Source: a virus
Direction: 5' to 3' (one strand)
IMG/VR virus record: IMGVR_UViG_3300044712_002160
Span: 1-31,718 of that record
Length of the DNA stretch: 31,718 bases
Part shown: piece after piece, positions 8,434-16,945 of the stretch
Position numbering within the stretch: position 1 is the stretch's first letter
Layout: each line of letters opens with the position of its first letter
The notes under the pieces: model-generated
Database searches by the model: none
Seen by the model: only the letters and a program-made list of their open reading frames with translations
Told to the model about the DNA's origin: nothing
Position numbers and translations under genes: made by a program

Positions 8434-10074
8434 ATGACCGCCAACCCCCTCCACGCTCCTCCATCTGCCCTCAGCCCAGGCTCCACAGTTTGGGCTTATT
8501 TGCGCGATAGCGGCGGCCCCAACCAGGATCGTTCCATCGAACAACAGCGCAACATCGTCACAGAATACTGCCTGGCGCATAATCTCGTTCTTAGCCGCGT
8601 CTTTTCCGATGTCCACAAAAGCGGCGGCACCACTGCAGGTCGTGACCAGTTTGAGCAAATGGTCGCCACATCCGCTTCCGAAGCGGACCGCCCTGCGGGG
8701 CTGATCATCTGGAACTTTGCCCGCTTCGCCCGCGACGTGGACGACTCCCAGATCTACAAAGGCATCCTGCGCAAGCGCGGCATCGTCATCCACTCACTGA
8801 CCGATGACATCCCAGAAGGCCCATTCTCTGCCGTCATCGAAACCATCATCCACGTGGCCGATGAACAAAAGAAAAAGGAAGCCGCTCTCGGCTCCTGGCG
8901 CGGTTTGCGTCATATCGTCAAGCAGGGAGCCATTCCAGGCAATCCCCCGCGCGGCTTCAAGCGCGAACCGCTCAAGGTCACCAGCGAAGACGGCACAGAG
9001 CGCACCGCCCACCGCTGGGTCCCTGATCCTGATCTCATTCCCCTTATCAAAAAAGCTTTTGCCATGAAAGCCGCGGGAGCCAGCCTGATCCAGATCCATC
9101 AGCTGGGAATATACGGTTCACTCAATTCCTACCACACCTTTTTCAGTAACAAACTTTACATCGGTGTCCTAGAATATGGCGACATGACCATCCCCAATTA
9201 CTGCGAACCGATGATTGACCTGAAGACCTGGGATGCCGTCCAGAAGATCCTCGATCTGCATGCGGACCGTCAGCATATCTCTCAATCCGAAATCCATCCC
9301 CGCCGCCGAACGCAGATCGCCAATTACCTCCTCTCTGGGATCTCTTACTGTAGCCGCTGTAAGGCACCCCTCAGCGGACTCACTGCCACCCAGCGCAGCG
9401 GCACCAACTACACCCGCTATGCTTGCACCCGTGCCAAACGTCGCCACGATTGCGACCTGAAACCCATCCCCGCCAAACAACTCGAACAGATGGTCATTGG
9501 CGAACTCTCCGCCTTCTTCGATGATCCAGCCAACCTTCAGGCCCTCCTCGATGCAGACCGAGAACAGGCCTTGACCATCTCTGCCGAAATAAAAGAACAA
9601 GCCAAAGCTGTCCAAAAAAAACTGACGGCTTTGCAACGCTCCATTGCCAATATTACTGACGCTATCGCCGAGCGCGGCCACAGTAAATCCATACTCGAAA
9701 AACTGGATAGCCTCGAACGCCAGGAAACAGAACTCCAAACCACCCTGCACTCCATCAAGACCTCCGCCCCCAAATCGCCCGAACCGATCAGCCTTGAAGA
9801 GCTGACAGCCTTCGGAAAGAACATCGCCGCCCACTTGCGCTTCCAGGACAACCTCACCAGGCGAGCCATCCTGCACACCATCGTCAACCAGGTATTCGTG
9901 GACCGCATCCAAAACCATGTCTACGCAATCATTTACATCCATTCCCCCAGTCCCAGAGAACCCGAATCTCCAGAGGATTGTTATACTGTGCCTAAATCGC
10001 CAACTACCGTGGGGGCACCTCTCTATAGGCACAGTATCAAACTGGTGTATGAAATAAAACATCCCCGTCGCTGA
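8434..10074 (+). CDS. large serine recombinase (phage-type integrase)
   Basis: A 546-residue site-specific recombinase that makes double-strand exchanges at short att sites through a serine-DNA intermediate. The N-terminal catalytic domain (about 18-165) has AYLRDSGG with Arg24 and nucleophile Ser26, then QDRSIEQQ and RFARDVDDSQIY. The recombinase domain follows (about 175-290, IPGNPPRGFK). A zinc ribbon uses C306, C309, C331 and C340. A coiled coil at about 385-450 and a final beta-rich segment complete the usual layout. No Shine-Dalgarno sequence precedes the ATG, so translation may be leaderless or weak. The 3' end carries a 12-bp inverted repeat, and the stop codon lies in the loop of a terminator hairpin. 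It converges on the tail fibre gene, so it is most likely the integrase of the adjacent prophage, although its left neighbours do not settle this. Confidence 0.93.
   Translation: MTANPLHAPPSALSPGSTVWAYLRDSGGPNQDRSIEQQRNIVTEYCLAHNLVLSRVFSDVHKSGGTTAGRDQFEQMVATSASEADRPAGLIIWNFARFARDVDDSQIYKGILRKRGIVIHSLTDDIPEGPFSAVIETIIHVADEQKKKEAALGSWRGLRHIVKQGAIPGNPPRGFKREPLKVTSEDGTERTAHRWVPDPDLIPLIKKAFAMKAAGASLIQIHQLGIYGSLNSYHTFFSNKLYIGVLEYGDMTIPNYCEPMIDLKTWDAVQKILDLHADRQHISQSEIHPRRRTQIANYLLSGISYCSRCKAPLSGLTATQRSGTNYTRYACTRAKRRHDCDLKPIPAKQLEQMVIGELSAFFDDPANLQALLDADREQALTISAEIKEQAKAVQKKLTALQRSIANITDAIAERGHSKSILEKLDSLERQETELQTTLHSIKTSAPKSPEPISLEELTAFGKNIAAHLRFQDNLTRRAILHTIVNQVFVDRIQNHVYAIIYIHSPSPREPESPEDCYTVPKSPTTVGAPLYRHSIKLVYEIKHPRR
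9983..10037. repeat. 55-bp dyad inside the recombinase 3' end, possible attachment site
   Basis: The arms ATACTGTGCCTA (9983-9994) and TAGGCACAGTAT (10026-10037) are perfect 12-bp inverted repeats separated by 31 bp, centred at 10010. Attachment sites of large serine integrases are about 40-55 bp imperfect dyads, often next to the integrase gene, so size and place fit. The dyad is within coding sequence, which is unusual. The inner halves show little symmetry. It could instead be an mRNA structure or a chance repeat. Confidence 0.4.
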
Positions 10075-10087
10075 GACGGGGATGTTT
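10057..10087. terminator. bidirectional intrinsic terminator between recombinase and tail fibre gene
   Basis: A perfect 13-bp stem (AAACATCCCCGTC with GACGGGGATGTTT) closes a 5-nt loop. On the plus strand it is followed by GTTTTTAG; on the minus strand its own final T run and ATTTC follow. The recombinase stop codon (10072-10074) is in the loop and first stem base. It can end both the recombinase transcript and the long phage late transcript. Confidence 0.88.
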
Positions 10088-10118
10088 GTTTTTAGCACAT
10101 GAACAAATACACCGTGGA

Positions 10119-11639
10119 TTATATTTCCATATACTCGATGTAGCTCCCTGCCAATACAATCGTATTCCCTGCATTGGATGTGTTTTGCGCCCATTGGAAT
10201 ACCCAGTTGTTGCTGGCGTTTTCTTTTTGCACAATGCCATCAAATTCGATCAAACCGCCAGCCGTGCCAGTGCCCAAAATAGAGATGGTTGTTCCCGTGG
10301 CTGTTATTTCTGTTCCCTCGGTTTCCGTCCCCGACCCGCATGGTGTGCAATGCCAATTGTAATAAGAACGCGTCGGGGTTCCGCCCGCCACATTGCGCCA
10401 TTTGAAATCTGCCGCGGCTGGCGTGTCGAACCAGATGCGCCCGCGGATGGCATATTTTTTGTTGGCGGACATCGCGAACAAAAGTTCCGAATCGGTTGTT
10501 AACGTTGTGTTCGCAGCTCGGCTTTCGTCGCTCGTTTTGCGGACGGTCGTCCAGCGTGGCAATGCCAGATGTGCATCAATTTGCGCGTGCGTGTTGGTGC
10601 CTACATCTCCCAAACTGTTGTGAGGGATGGGTAAATCATTGATCAGGTACGAGTTCCCCGCCAGTATATTGATAGACCTGTTCATTTCCCATCTGCTGGT
10701 GGTAGCCCGCATCCACGTCATTAGAGTTGCATCCACAAGAGACATATCATCGATATATCCATTGAATGAAGCCCCCAATGTGATGAAGATATTGGCGTAA
10801 GTTGCTCCAACAGGAGCCGTGCTGGGAATGCCAATGGAGCGCTGCCAGGTAGCTGTATCTCGATCCTCCTCCAATAGATCATGTCTTTCTATAAGAGTCC
10901 CGCCGCTACTGGCATTCCAATACTCAATCTGCACTCTGAAATCTGCCGAAAAAACAGAACGTCTTGAAAATAATTGGAATAAATATATTTTTCCTGCCGT
11001 AATCGCAAAACGCGCTGCAGAACGAATTACTTGTATCCCAGAATATGGACCAATCATGAGGGCAAATGACCCGCCATGAACAACATCTGATGTGATGGAG
11101 GCGTTTGAGGCGAGCGTTACATTCCAGTTGGATAAGCCTCCGCTTTCGAAATCACCATCCACGATCATATTCGAATTGCCGCGGCGGGCATTGGATATTA
11201 ATACCAACCCTGCATGGCTATTTTCTGCAAAGATGTATGATGAATAGAGGTCGCCCACAAAGTTGTTTCTGGCTTTGAATTCCAGGGGGACGTGGTCGTG
11301 AGTGAGAATACCATCATCGCCGAGTGAAACATCGCCGCCACCCGCCACGGATTTGCCAGTGTCTGCATCCACCCAGAATTGCGGTGTCCCTTTTGCATCA
11401 AGGGCAGCCATGTAACCCTCAATGCCAAGCATTTCTTGCAAGGAATACGGTGAGATGATAAAGCGCAGATTTCCAGCATCATCTACAACACGGACCTGTT
11501 GTGGGTCTGGTTCAGTCGTGTCCATCCCGCGCCCGATCAACGCATACACCAGGCTTTCCAGCGATGCCACCCGTTTTCGCAGATCGTTTTCCTCCCCCAT
11601 AGTCAGTCCAGCAAGCATGTCACTCAGATCAGGATCCAT
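10119..11639 (-). CDS. tail fibre / receptor-binding protein
   Basis: A virion protein of 506 residues at the end of the late operon. The ATG at 11639 is preceded by GAGGAG at good spacing; an in-frame start 15 nt upstream is less likely. The N-terminus has a short coiled coil (ENDLRKRVASLESLVYALI, about 17-35). Next comes a small beta region with LDAKGTPQFWVDADTG. A carbohydrate-binding-like jelly-roll domain begins with NMIVDGDFESGGLSNWNV and spans about 155-310. The C-terminal domain (about 365-506) is beta-rich, contains an HCTPCGSG loop and ends GSYIEYMEI, typical of receptor-binding heads. It overlaps the hub gene stop by 11 nt. The likely role is host-surface recognition, possibly of a glycan. 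Confidence 0.8.
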   Translation of the reverse strand: MDPDLSDMLAGLTMGEENDLRKRVASLESLVYALIGRGMDTTEPDPQQVRVVDDAGNLRFIISPYSLQEMLGIEGYMAALDAKGTPQFWVDADTGKSVAGGGDVSLGDDGILTHDHVPLEFKARNNFVGDLYSSYIFAENSHAGLVLISNARRGNSNMIVDGDFESGGLSNWNVTLASNASITSDVVHGGSFALMIGPYSGIQVIRSAARFAITAGKIYLFQLFSRRSVFSADFRVQIEYWNASSGGTLIERHDLLEEDRDTATWQRSIGIPSTAPVGATYANIFITLGASFNGYIDDMSLVDATLMTWMRATTSRWEMNRSINILAGNSYLINDLPIPHNSLGDVGTNTHAQIDAHLALPRWTTVRKTSDESRAANTTLTTDSELLFAMSANKKYAIRGRIWFDTPAAADFKWRNVAGGTPTRSYYNWHCTPCGSGTETEGTEITATGTTISILGTGTAGGLIEFDGIVQKENASNNWVFQWAQNTSNAGNTIVLAGSYIEYMEI

Positions 11640-12660
11640 TTTGATTCTCCTCAAGAATTGATAGTGCTACGCCTTCAACAGTTCCGCTATCGGCCATGCC
11701 CCAGATACGCACGCGGTTTTGTGTGCCGATCATGCCATTTGCTCCATAACCAGCATTGGAATTTTCAAACGGAAGCACATTCCCCAACCGCAGACGCTGA
11801 TAGGTATTGTCCACATTGGTGGCCGTGGCCTTGAACATATTTCTCGGCCAGGCCAGGCGTGCCAGTTGTTGTTGGGTGAGCGCTTGAACTCCTGCAGCTT
11901 CGCCCGCATCCACATCAATGCGCGTGGCCTGCAGGCCATATTCTTCTATGCTGGAGCGGCTCCTTGCCAGGAAATGAGTTCGTATTTCCTGGTTATTCCC
12001 CACGCCCAAGATCGCATTCTTGATCGGGCCAGTCTCGCTGAGTGAGTCCTCGTCTATTTTGCAGTTGCGGTCATTCAGGCTGCCGTCCACAACGGTTCCC
12101 TGCCGCTCATACCAGTTGAGATAGAGCCTGAGTTTATTGTTCACGATTTGCGGAACAATCTCCCACTCATGGCCGCTCTGTTTTACGATCTGTGCAATGT
12201 TCTCCATCAGCAACGTGGCGGGCGAGATGAACGTGCCGCACCTGGTGCCGCCAGTAAAAATATTGCCAGCGCGGATCAATGTATCATCATCTTCGTTCGC
12301 GATCTTGATGATCTGTTTGATACACACTCCCGCCGTATTCAGGATGCCATAAGGGATAGTGTAGGACCCGATGCGGTCGCTGAAAATGCCCTCGGCAGAA
12401 TAGGCAAAATGCTTGTTGGTGCCGCCTCCCCAGGAGCGCGGCGTGTCCAGCCGTCCCACCCAGTTATCCAGCCCGTTATCGTTGAAAACCACGATCCAGT
12501 TCTTGAACCGCAGGTTTGATTTGATGTTCTTGGGGTTGGACACAGCCAGGGTAAACCTGCACTCTCCAACAGAATTGATACCCTTCGATTTCTGGAACAC
12601 GCCATCGAATTCATCGAGCAGGTTGCCGCGGCGGTCAAAGAGATAAGCCCAACTCGCCAT
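11629..12660 (-). CDS. tail hub / tail-tip protein (gp37-like or Tal N-terminal-like)
   Basis: A protein of 343 residues from the ATG at 12660, one base after the distal-tail gene stop (TGAGATG), so it is translationally coupled. An upstream in-frame start at 12681 would overlap that gene. The N-terminus reads YLFDRRGNLLDEFDGVF, followed by FTLAVSNPKN and a WVGRLDTPRS segment, the pattern of siphovirus hub proteins that cap the tube with a gp27-like fold. No peptidase or lysozyme domain is attached, so it is shorter than classic Tal proteins. Position between distal-tail protein and fibre supports the call. It should sit at the tail tip and hold the fibre. Confidence 0.72.
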   Translation of the reverse strand: MASWAYLFDRRGNLLDEFDGVFQKSKGINSVGECRFTLAVSNPKNIKSNLRFKNWIVVFNDNGLDNWVGRLDTPRSWGGGTNKHFAYSAEGIFSDRIGSYTIPYGILNTAGVCIKQIIKIANEDDDTLIRAGNIFTGGTRCGTFISPATLLMENIAQIVKQSGHEWEIVPQIVNNKLRLYLNWYERQGTVVDGSLNDRNCKIDEDSLSETGPIKNAILGVGNNQEIRTHFLARSRSSIEEYGLQATRIDVDAGEAAGVQALTQQQLARLAWPRNMFKATATNVDNTYQRLRLGNVLPFENSNAGYGANGMIGTQNRVRIWGMADSGTVEGVALSILEENQNGS

Positions 12661-12661
12661 C

Positions 12662-14866
12662 TCACACCACCAGAACATCATCGTAGGATGTCGTAATGGT
12701 CAGACCAGTCACCCCGCCTTCCGAATAAACCATTGGATTTTCACCAGGCTGAAACTCCATCCAGTTCGCCTGGGTGTTGGGCACCAACAGCATGGAACGA
12801 TGGGGCTTGCCATCCGACAGGGTCTTGACCGTTTTTGCCGCACAATCCACCTCGATCTCCTCGTTCAGCTTGATCGTCCCCACCAGCTTGAAATAATGGC
12901 CCGTTGCGGCATTGAGCATCTGGCCGTTGATCTCATACGAGTTGGTGTTCCACGACCCCATTGAGACCGTCAATGGAGAGACGGTTTCGTACTTCAGCGA
13001 ATTGGTTTCGAGCGCGGAGTAATATCCCACACCGCCCGTCTGGCCTGCGTTCTGCGTCCCATAGAAACGGACCCGCAAATATTTATAGCCCGTTCCCATC
13101 GTATATGGCCCGACCGTGACAGGTGAGCCCCACGAACCTGCGCTGGCGGGGCTGGTCACAACAGACACGGCCTCCCAGACGATCCCATCCTTCGATTTCT
13201 CCAGCTTGGCATATTGCGGCCAGACAGATGATCGATAGGACTCATAAACCCATGAGACCACGCGGTCGATCCCAGCGGGTTCGTAAACGCTCCAAATGAT
13301 GTCGCCTGCCTCGTAACGCCATGTGCCGTTTTTGTAGATGCTCTGCATGAGCATTCCCATTTCCGTGAATGGATCGGCAGTCTCGTCCAGGTGGTTGCCT
13401 GTGTAAACTTTGCTGGCCTTATCCCGCGGATAGGATGTCTGCTCGATGGAAGATTTCCACGCATTGGCGCGCAGTCCCTCACTATCGCCAAATTCGGTGT
13501 AATCACGCGTGGTGTTATCGCTCGTGGTTTGACTCACGATGGGCTTGCGCGTGTCGTCTGTGACCTGGGCGGTCAGGTTGGGATTTCCGCAATACAACCA
13601 GCAATCATGCTCGATAAAAATCACAGACGCTCCCACGCTGTGTGCGCCCATGGAAGTATCGTTGATGTTTCGAGCGTCGATCACCATGCTGAAGCGGACA
13701 GGGTCCCTGCTGGTAAAGTGGAACGCCTCGTTATCAATCTTGACCACCCCGCTCTCTGGCAGCGCCGAAAGCGCCGTGCGGTTGGCGGTCGTGACCTTGA
13801 AATTGAGCTCAGAGATAGCACCTGAGCCTGCGACTGCCGTGCCCAATTCCAGGGCGATGCCCATCCCCTGGCGAGCTACATGCCAGATGCGTGTGGTGGC
13901 AGAGTTTGGATTTTGGATCCAGATATTTTGTTCCAGATCGTCAACGTAATATCTCAGATCGGTTCCGTCTGCCTTCATGCGGCTCAGGTAAATCTTGACA
14001 TTATCGGCGAACGCTCTCGCAGTGGTGCCGCCGATGCCGCGTGTGACGCCTGTCAGGTTTCCGCTGTTCGTTCCAGTGCGCCCAGTCCAGGAGATTTGTT
14101 CCTGGTTCACGCCATCGTCAATGTAGCCCATCCCGTATGTCCCGATCAGAGTTCCGTCTCCAGTCAGAGTATCGTATGGGATGGTGGTCTGCACGTTGGT
14201 GATACCTGCGCCGTTGTTGATCTGCACATAGTTGGCCGTATCCTTCACCCAGGGTCGCGTGTCCATGTCGGAATGAGTAAGGCATAGCCCGTAATACGAA
14301 AACCCACGGTCCGTGTTGGGATTGGTCACCGCCACCCATTTACGCCAGAGAAAACCATCTGCCCTGACTGCCGTCCATTTGAATCGGAATTTTGGCAGGG
14401 TCTTTTTGTTGCCGCTGGTGCTCATACTTTTTGTGGCGGGGCTGCTGGTCACGCTCCAGGACACTCCCGTGTTGGCCTTGCGCCACATGCGGCTTGGCAC
14501 ATCGTAGATGACCTTGACTACCCAGCCCTTGGCTTTTGTTGCCTGGAACGGGCGCACATTCATATACCACTGCTGGCCATTGACATCATCCTCGATGACC
14601 AGCGGATGCAGTTGTTTGGTTTCGTTATCCAGCACAGCGATCAAATTCCGATAGGCGGTTTGCTTGTCCCTGGCATCAATGGATATGGTTGCCACGAGCT
14701 GTCCCATTTCCTTCTTAAGGCCGCTGATGATCGGATCGGCCTCGCCCGTGGTCACTATGCTGGGCGTGATGTTCGGAAGGATATTAGGATTATCGCCCTC
14801 TTTCAACATGGCAAAATAATCGCCATTCTTCAGGCTAAAGTTGTTTTCGGAAACAATACGCCACAT
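12662..14866 (-). CDS. distal tail (Dit-like) protein with large insertion
   Basis: A protein of 734 residues, far longer than a minimal distal-tail protein (about 250-300). The N-terminal 150 residues contain ISIDARDKQTAYRNLIAVL and WYMNVRPFQATKAKGWVVKVIY, like the ring-forming domain of siphovirus tail proteins. The C-terminal 80 residues have IEVDCAAKTVKTLSDGKPHR, WMEFQPGENPMVY and a final TTSYDDVLVV, typical of the galectin-like half. The long middle carries GNLTGVTRGIGGTTARAFAD, a segment common in phage tail proteins, and a discoidin-like stretch (about 520-630, SKDGIVWEAVSVV to YLRVRFYG). The insertion suggests added carbohydrate binding at the tail tip. It starts 3 nt after the tape measure gene. 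Confidence 0.75.
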   Translation of the reverse strand: MWRIVSENNFSLKNGDYFAMLKEGDNPNILPNITPSIVTTGEADPIISGLKKEMGQLVATISIDARDKQTAYRNLIAVLDNETKQLHPLVIEDDVNGQQWYMNVRPFQATKAKGWVVKVIYDVPSRMWRKANTGVSWSVTSSPATKSMSTSGNKKTLPKFRFKWTAVRADGFLWRKWVAVTNPNTDRGFSYYGLCLTHSDMDTRPWVKDTANYVQINNGAGITNVQTTIPYDTLTGDGTLIGTYGMGYIDDGVNQEQISWTGRTGTNSGNLTGVTRGIGGTTARAFADNVKIYLSRMKADGTDLRYYVDDLEQNIWIQNPNSATTRIWHVARQGMGIALELGTAVAGSGAISELNFKVTTANRTALSALPESGVVKIDNEAFHFTSRDPVRFSMVIDARNINDTSMGAHSVGASVIFIEHDCWLYCGNPNLTAQVTDDTRKPIVSQTTSDNTTRDYTEFGDSEGLRANAWKSSIEQTSYPRDKASKVYTGNHLDETADPFTEMGMLMQSIYKNGTWRYEAGDIIWSVYEPAGIDRVVSWVYESYRSSVWPQYAKLEKSKDGIVWEAVSVVTSPASAGSWGSPVTVGPYTMGTGYKYLRVRFYGTQNAGQTGGVGYYSALETNSLKYETVSPLTVSMGSWNTNSYEINGQMLNAATGHYFKLVGTIKLNEEIEVDCAAKTVKTLSDGKPHRSMLLVPNTQANWMEFQPGENPMVYSEGGVTGLTITTSYDDVLVV

Positions 14867-14869
14867 ATC

Positions 14870-16945
14870 TCAACGCCTCTTGTTCAAAAATTCGAGAATG
14901 TCTTGCATGGTGGTCTGCGGACCTGCATTCTCCATCCGCACACCGTTGATGTTGTAGGTGTCACCGCTGATGGTCTGCGAAGATCCAGCGGCCAGCATGG
15001 AACCGAGCGATGTCTGGAATTGCAGCCCCGCCGAAAAGTTCGGCAAAGCGCCGCGGGTGAGGTCGCTCATGGCGCTGTTGATGCCGCGCAGTCCCAATTC
15101 CAGGGGCGTGGGCGAGCCAGGCGTCAACCAACTGGGCAAGGTCATGTTTTCGAGCGCGGTGGTCATTTTCTTGATCCAGTCCGTGATCTTCTGGAATAAG
15201 TCCTTGATGGCAGTCAGCGCCTCGGCAAATTTCCCGCCGAAGAAATCCGCAATCGGTTGAAGTTTCGGGAGCACGTTGGTGTCGATCCATGCAATTGCTT
15301 TTTTGATGTTTGGCAACAGGGTGTTCACCCAGATCTCTCCCAACTTTTGCACCGCCGCGCCCACGATCGTGCTGATGGCATTCCCGAGCGCCACCAGGAA
15401 CGGAAACAGCACCGTGCTCAACCAGTTCCACACGCTCTGGATGGCAGGCCATAGAACAGTTGTCCAATAGTTGGATAACATTTGCAGCGCAATGGGGATG
15501 TTGGTTTGCAGCCAGGTGACGAGCTGCATAAAGATCGGTTGGAACTGAGTCCACAGCGCAGTCAACTTGGTTTGGATGCCGCCCCAGTTGTTGGTCCAGG
15601 CTTGGTAGACCAGATATGCTACGCCCGCCAGCAAGGCCATGATGGCAATAATGGGAGCGAGCGCGGTGATGGCTGCAATTGCCGCTGGAATTACGGTGGT
15701 GTACACAAACGCGGCAATCGCCACGCCAATGGCTGCCAGTGCAGCAATGACGATGCCCTGATTGTTTTGCAGGAATGAAACGAAACTGAAAAACGCATCC
15801 ACGATCACAGGCAGGTAGGCAGCGCCTTTCTCGGCCATGTCGCCGATCCAGTTGGCAATCGCCTGGATTGCCGCCTGCACGTCGGGGCGCTCGAATATTT
15901 TGGCGATCACGTCAATGATCTTTATGGCCACCGCCATCAGCTTATCGCCCGCAGGTGCGAATGCGGTCGTGACCTTATTTTTGAACATGGTCAACCGTTC
16001 GCCCCAGTCCATTGTGGCCGCGGCGGCATTCATCACCGCGCCGTCTGCATTTTCCAGCAATGGGATCAGATCTTCGAATTCCAGTTTCCCATCTTGAATT
16101 GCTTGCGCCAATGCAGGCCCAGCGCGTGAACCAAACGTCTCGACGGCAATGTTCAACGCATCGGTGGGCGTCTTGGCGCTTTGGATTAAATCAACAGTTT
16201 TTGTGAGACCTTCGTTGAGCGGTGTTCCATCCGCCGCAAATTTTGCAGCGGCAGTTTTCAGCCCCATCATGGCATTCTCGGCATCAATGCCCGCCTGCGT
16301 CATCGATGCCATAAATGCCGCGGATTGCTCGAAGCTCATGCCGTACTGTTGCAGGATCGGTCCGCTCGACAGCATTTGTTGCATGAGCGCATCCACAGGA
16401 GCGCCAGTATTTTGAGCCGCCGTAAAAAGAACATCCAGGCTTCCCGATGCCTGGTCAAGCGGGATGTTCCAGTTCTGAACCATCTGTGAAAACGTCTGTG
16501 CGTTGGCCGAGGCGTCTGTGCCTGTCAAACGGCTGAATTCCAGAACATTGGCAGTCATACCCTGCAGTACAGGCCCGCTGGCTCCCAGCGATGAATTGAG
16601 AATCCCGATTGCATTGGCGGCAGTCTCTGCGTCCGTGGGCACAGACGTAAACACTGTTTTGAAATCCTCCTGCAAGCCCGCCAGTTCAGCGCCTGTTGCG
16701 CCTGTGCGAGTCTGGATGGCATCGTAGGCTTCATCCAGCGTATTGGCGGAACTCCACATCAGCGCGGTGATGGCCACCACGGCAGTGGCCGCGGCCATGA
16801 TGCCAGCTGCCAACAATGCGCCGCCTGCCACGCCAATGGCCTGCAACGCGGTCAACGCCTGCGGACGGGCAGAGTTGATGTCCTGGATCAGGCCAGCAGA
16901 ATCGGCAGCCAGGTCAAGAACAGCCTCACCGAGACTATTAGACAT
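14870..16945 (-). CDS. tail tape measure protein (TP901-type)
   Basis: A protein of 691 residues that sets tail length and occupies the tail lumen. The start is the ATG at 16945 with GGAG upstream; it overlaps the frameshifted chaperone ORF by 8 nt. Residues about 25-65 are hydrophobic. Residues about 70-330 form the conserved tape-measure block (YDAIQTRTGATGAELAGLQ, PVDALMQQMLSSGPILQQYG, AGIDAENAMMGLKTA). A hydrophobic region at about 390-450 could insert in the host membrane. The rest is helical with regularly spaced Trp, and the C-terminus is short. At about 0.15 nm per residue this predicts a tail of roughly 100 nm. No sheath gene is visible, which supports a siphovirus. Confidence 0.93.
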   Translation of the reverse strand: MSNSLGEAVLDLAADSAGLIQDINSARPQALTALQAIGVAGGALLAAGIMAAATAVVAITALMWSSANTLDEAYDAIQTRTGATGAELAGLQEDFKTVFTSVPTDAETAANAIGILNSSLGASGPVLQGMTANVLEFSRLTGTDASANAQTFSQMVQNWNIPLDQASGSLDVLFTAAQNTGAPVDALMQQMLSSGPILQQYGMSFEQSAAFMASMTQAGIDAENAMMGLKTAAAKFAADGTPLNEGLTKTVDLIQSAKTPTDALNIAVETFGSRAGPALAQAIQDGKLEFEDLIPLLENADGAVMNAAAATMDWGERLTMFKNKVTTAFAPAGDKLMAVAIKIIDVIAKIFERPDVQAAIQAIANWIGDMAEKGAAYLPVIVDAFFSFVSFLQNNQGIVIAALAAIGVAIAAFVYTTVIPAAIAAITALAPIIAIMALLAGVAYLVYQAWTNNWGGIQTKLTALWTQFQPIFMQLVTWLQTNIPIALQMLSNYWTTVLWPAIQSVWNWLSTVLFPFLVALGNAISTIVGAAVQKLGEIWVNTLLPNIKKAIAWIDTNVLPKLQPIADFFGGKFAEALTAIKDLFQKITDWIKKMTTALENMTLPSWLTPGSPTPLELGLRGINSAMSDLTRGALPNFSAGLQFQTSLGSMLAAGSSQTISGDTYNINGVRMENAGPQTTMQDILEFLNKRR

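Noticed and set aside
9169-10194. Long open frame of 341 codons on the minus strand across the recombinase and the tail fibre end
   Set aside because: It is antisense to a clearly coding recombinase and its translation is a low-complexity shadow without motifs. It also crosses the terminator hairpin.
14961-15554. Open frame of 197 codons on the minus strand within the tape measure gene
   Set aside because: It lies in another frame of the tape measure coding region, whose motifs are clear. No independent start signal was seen.
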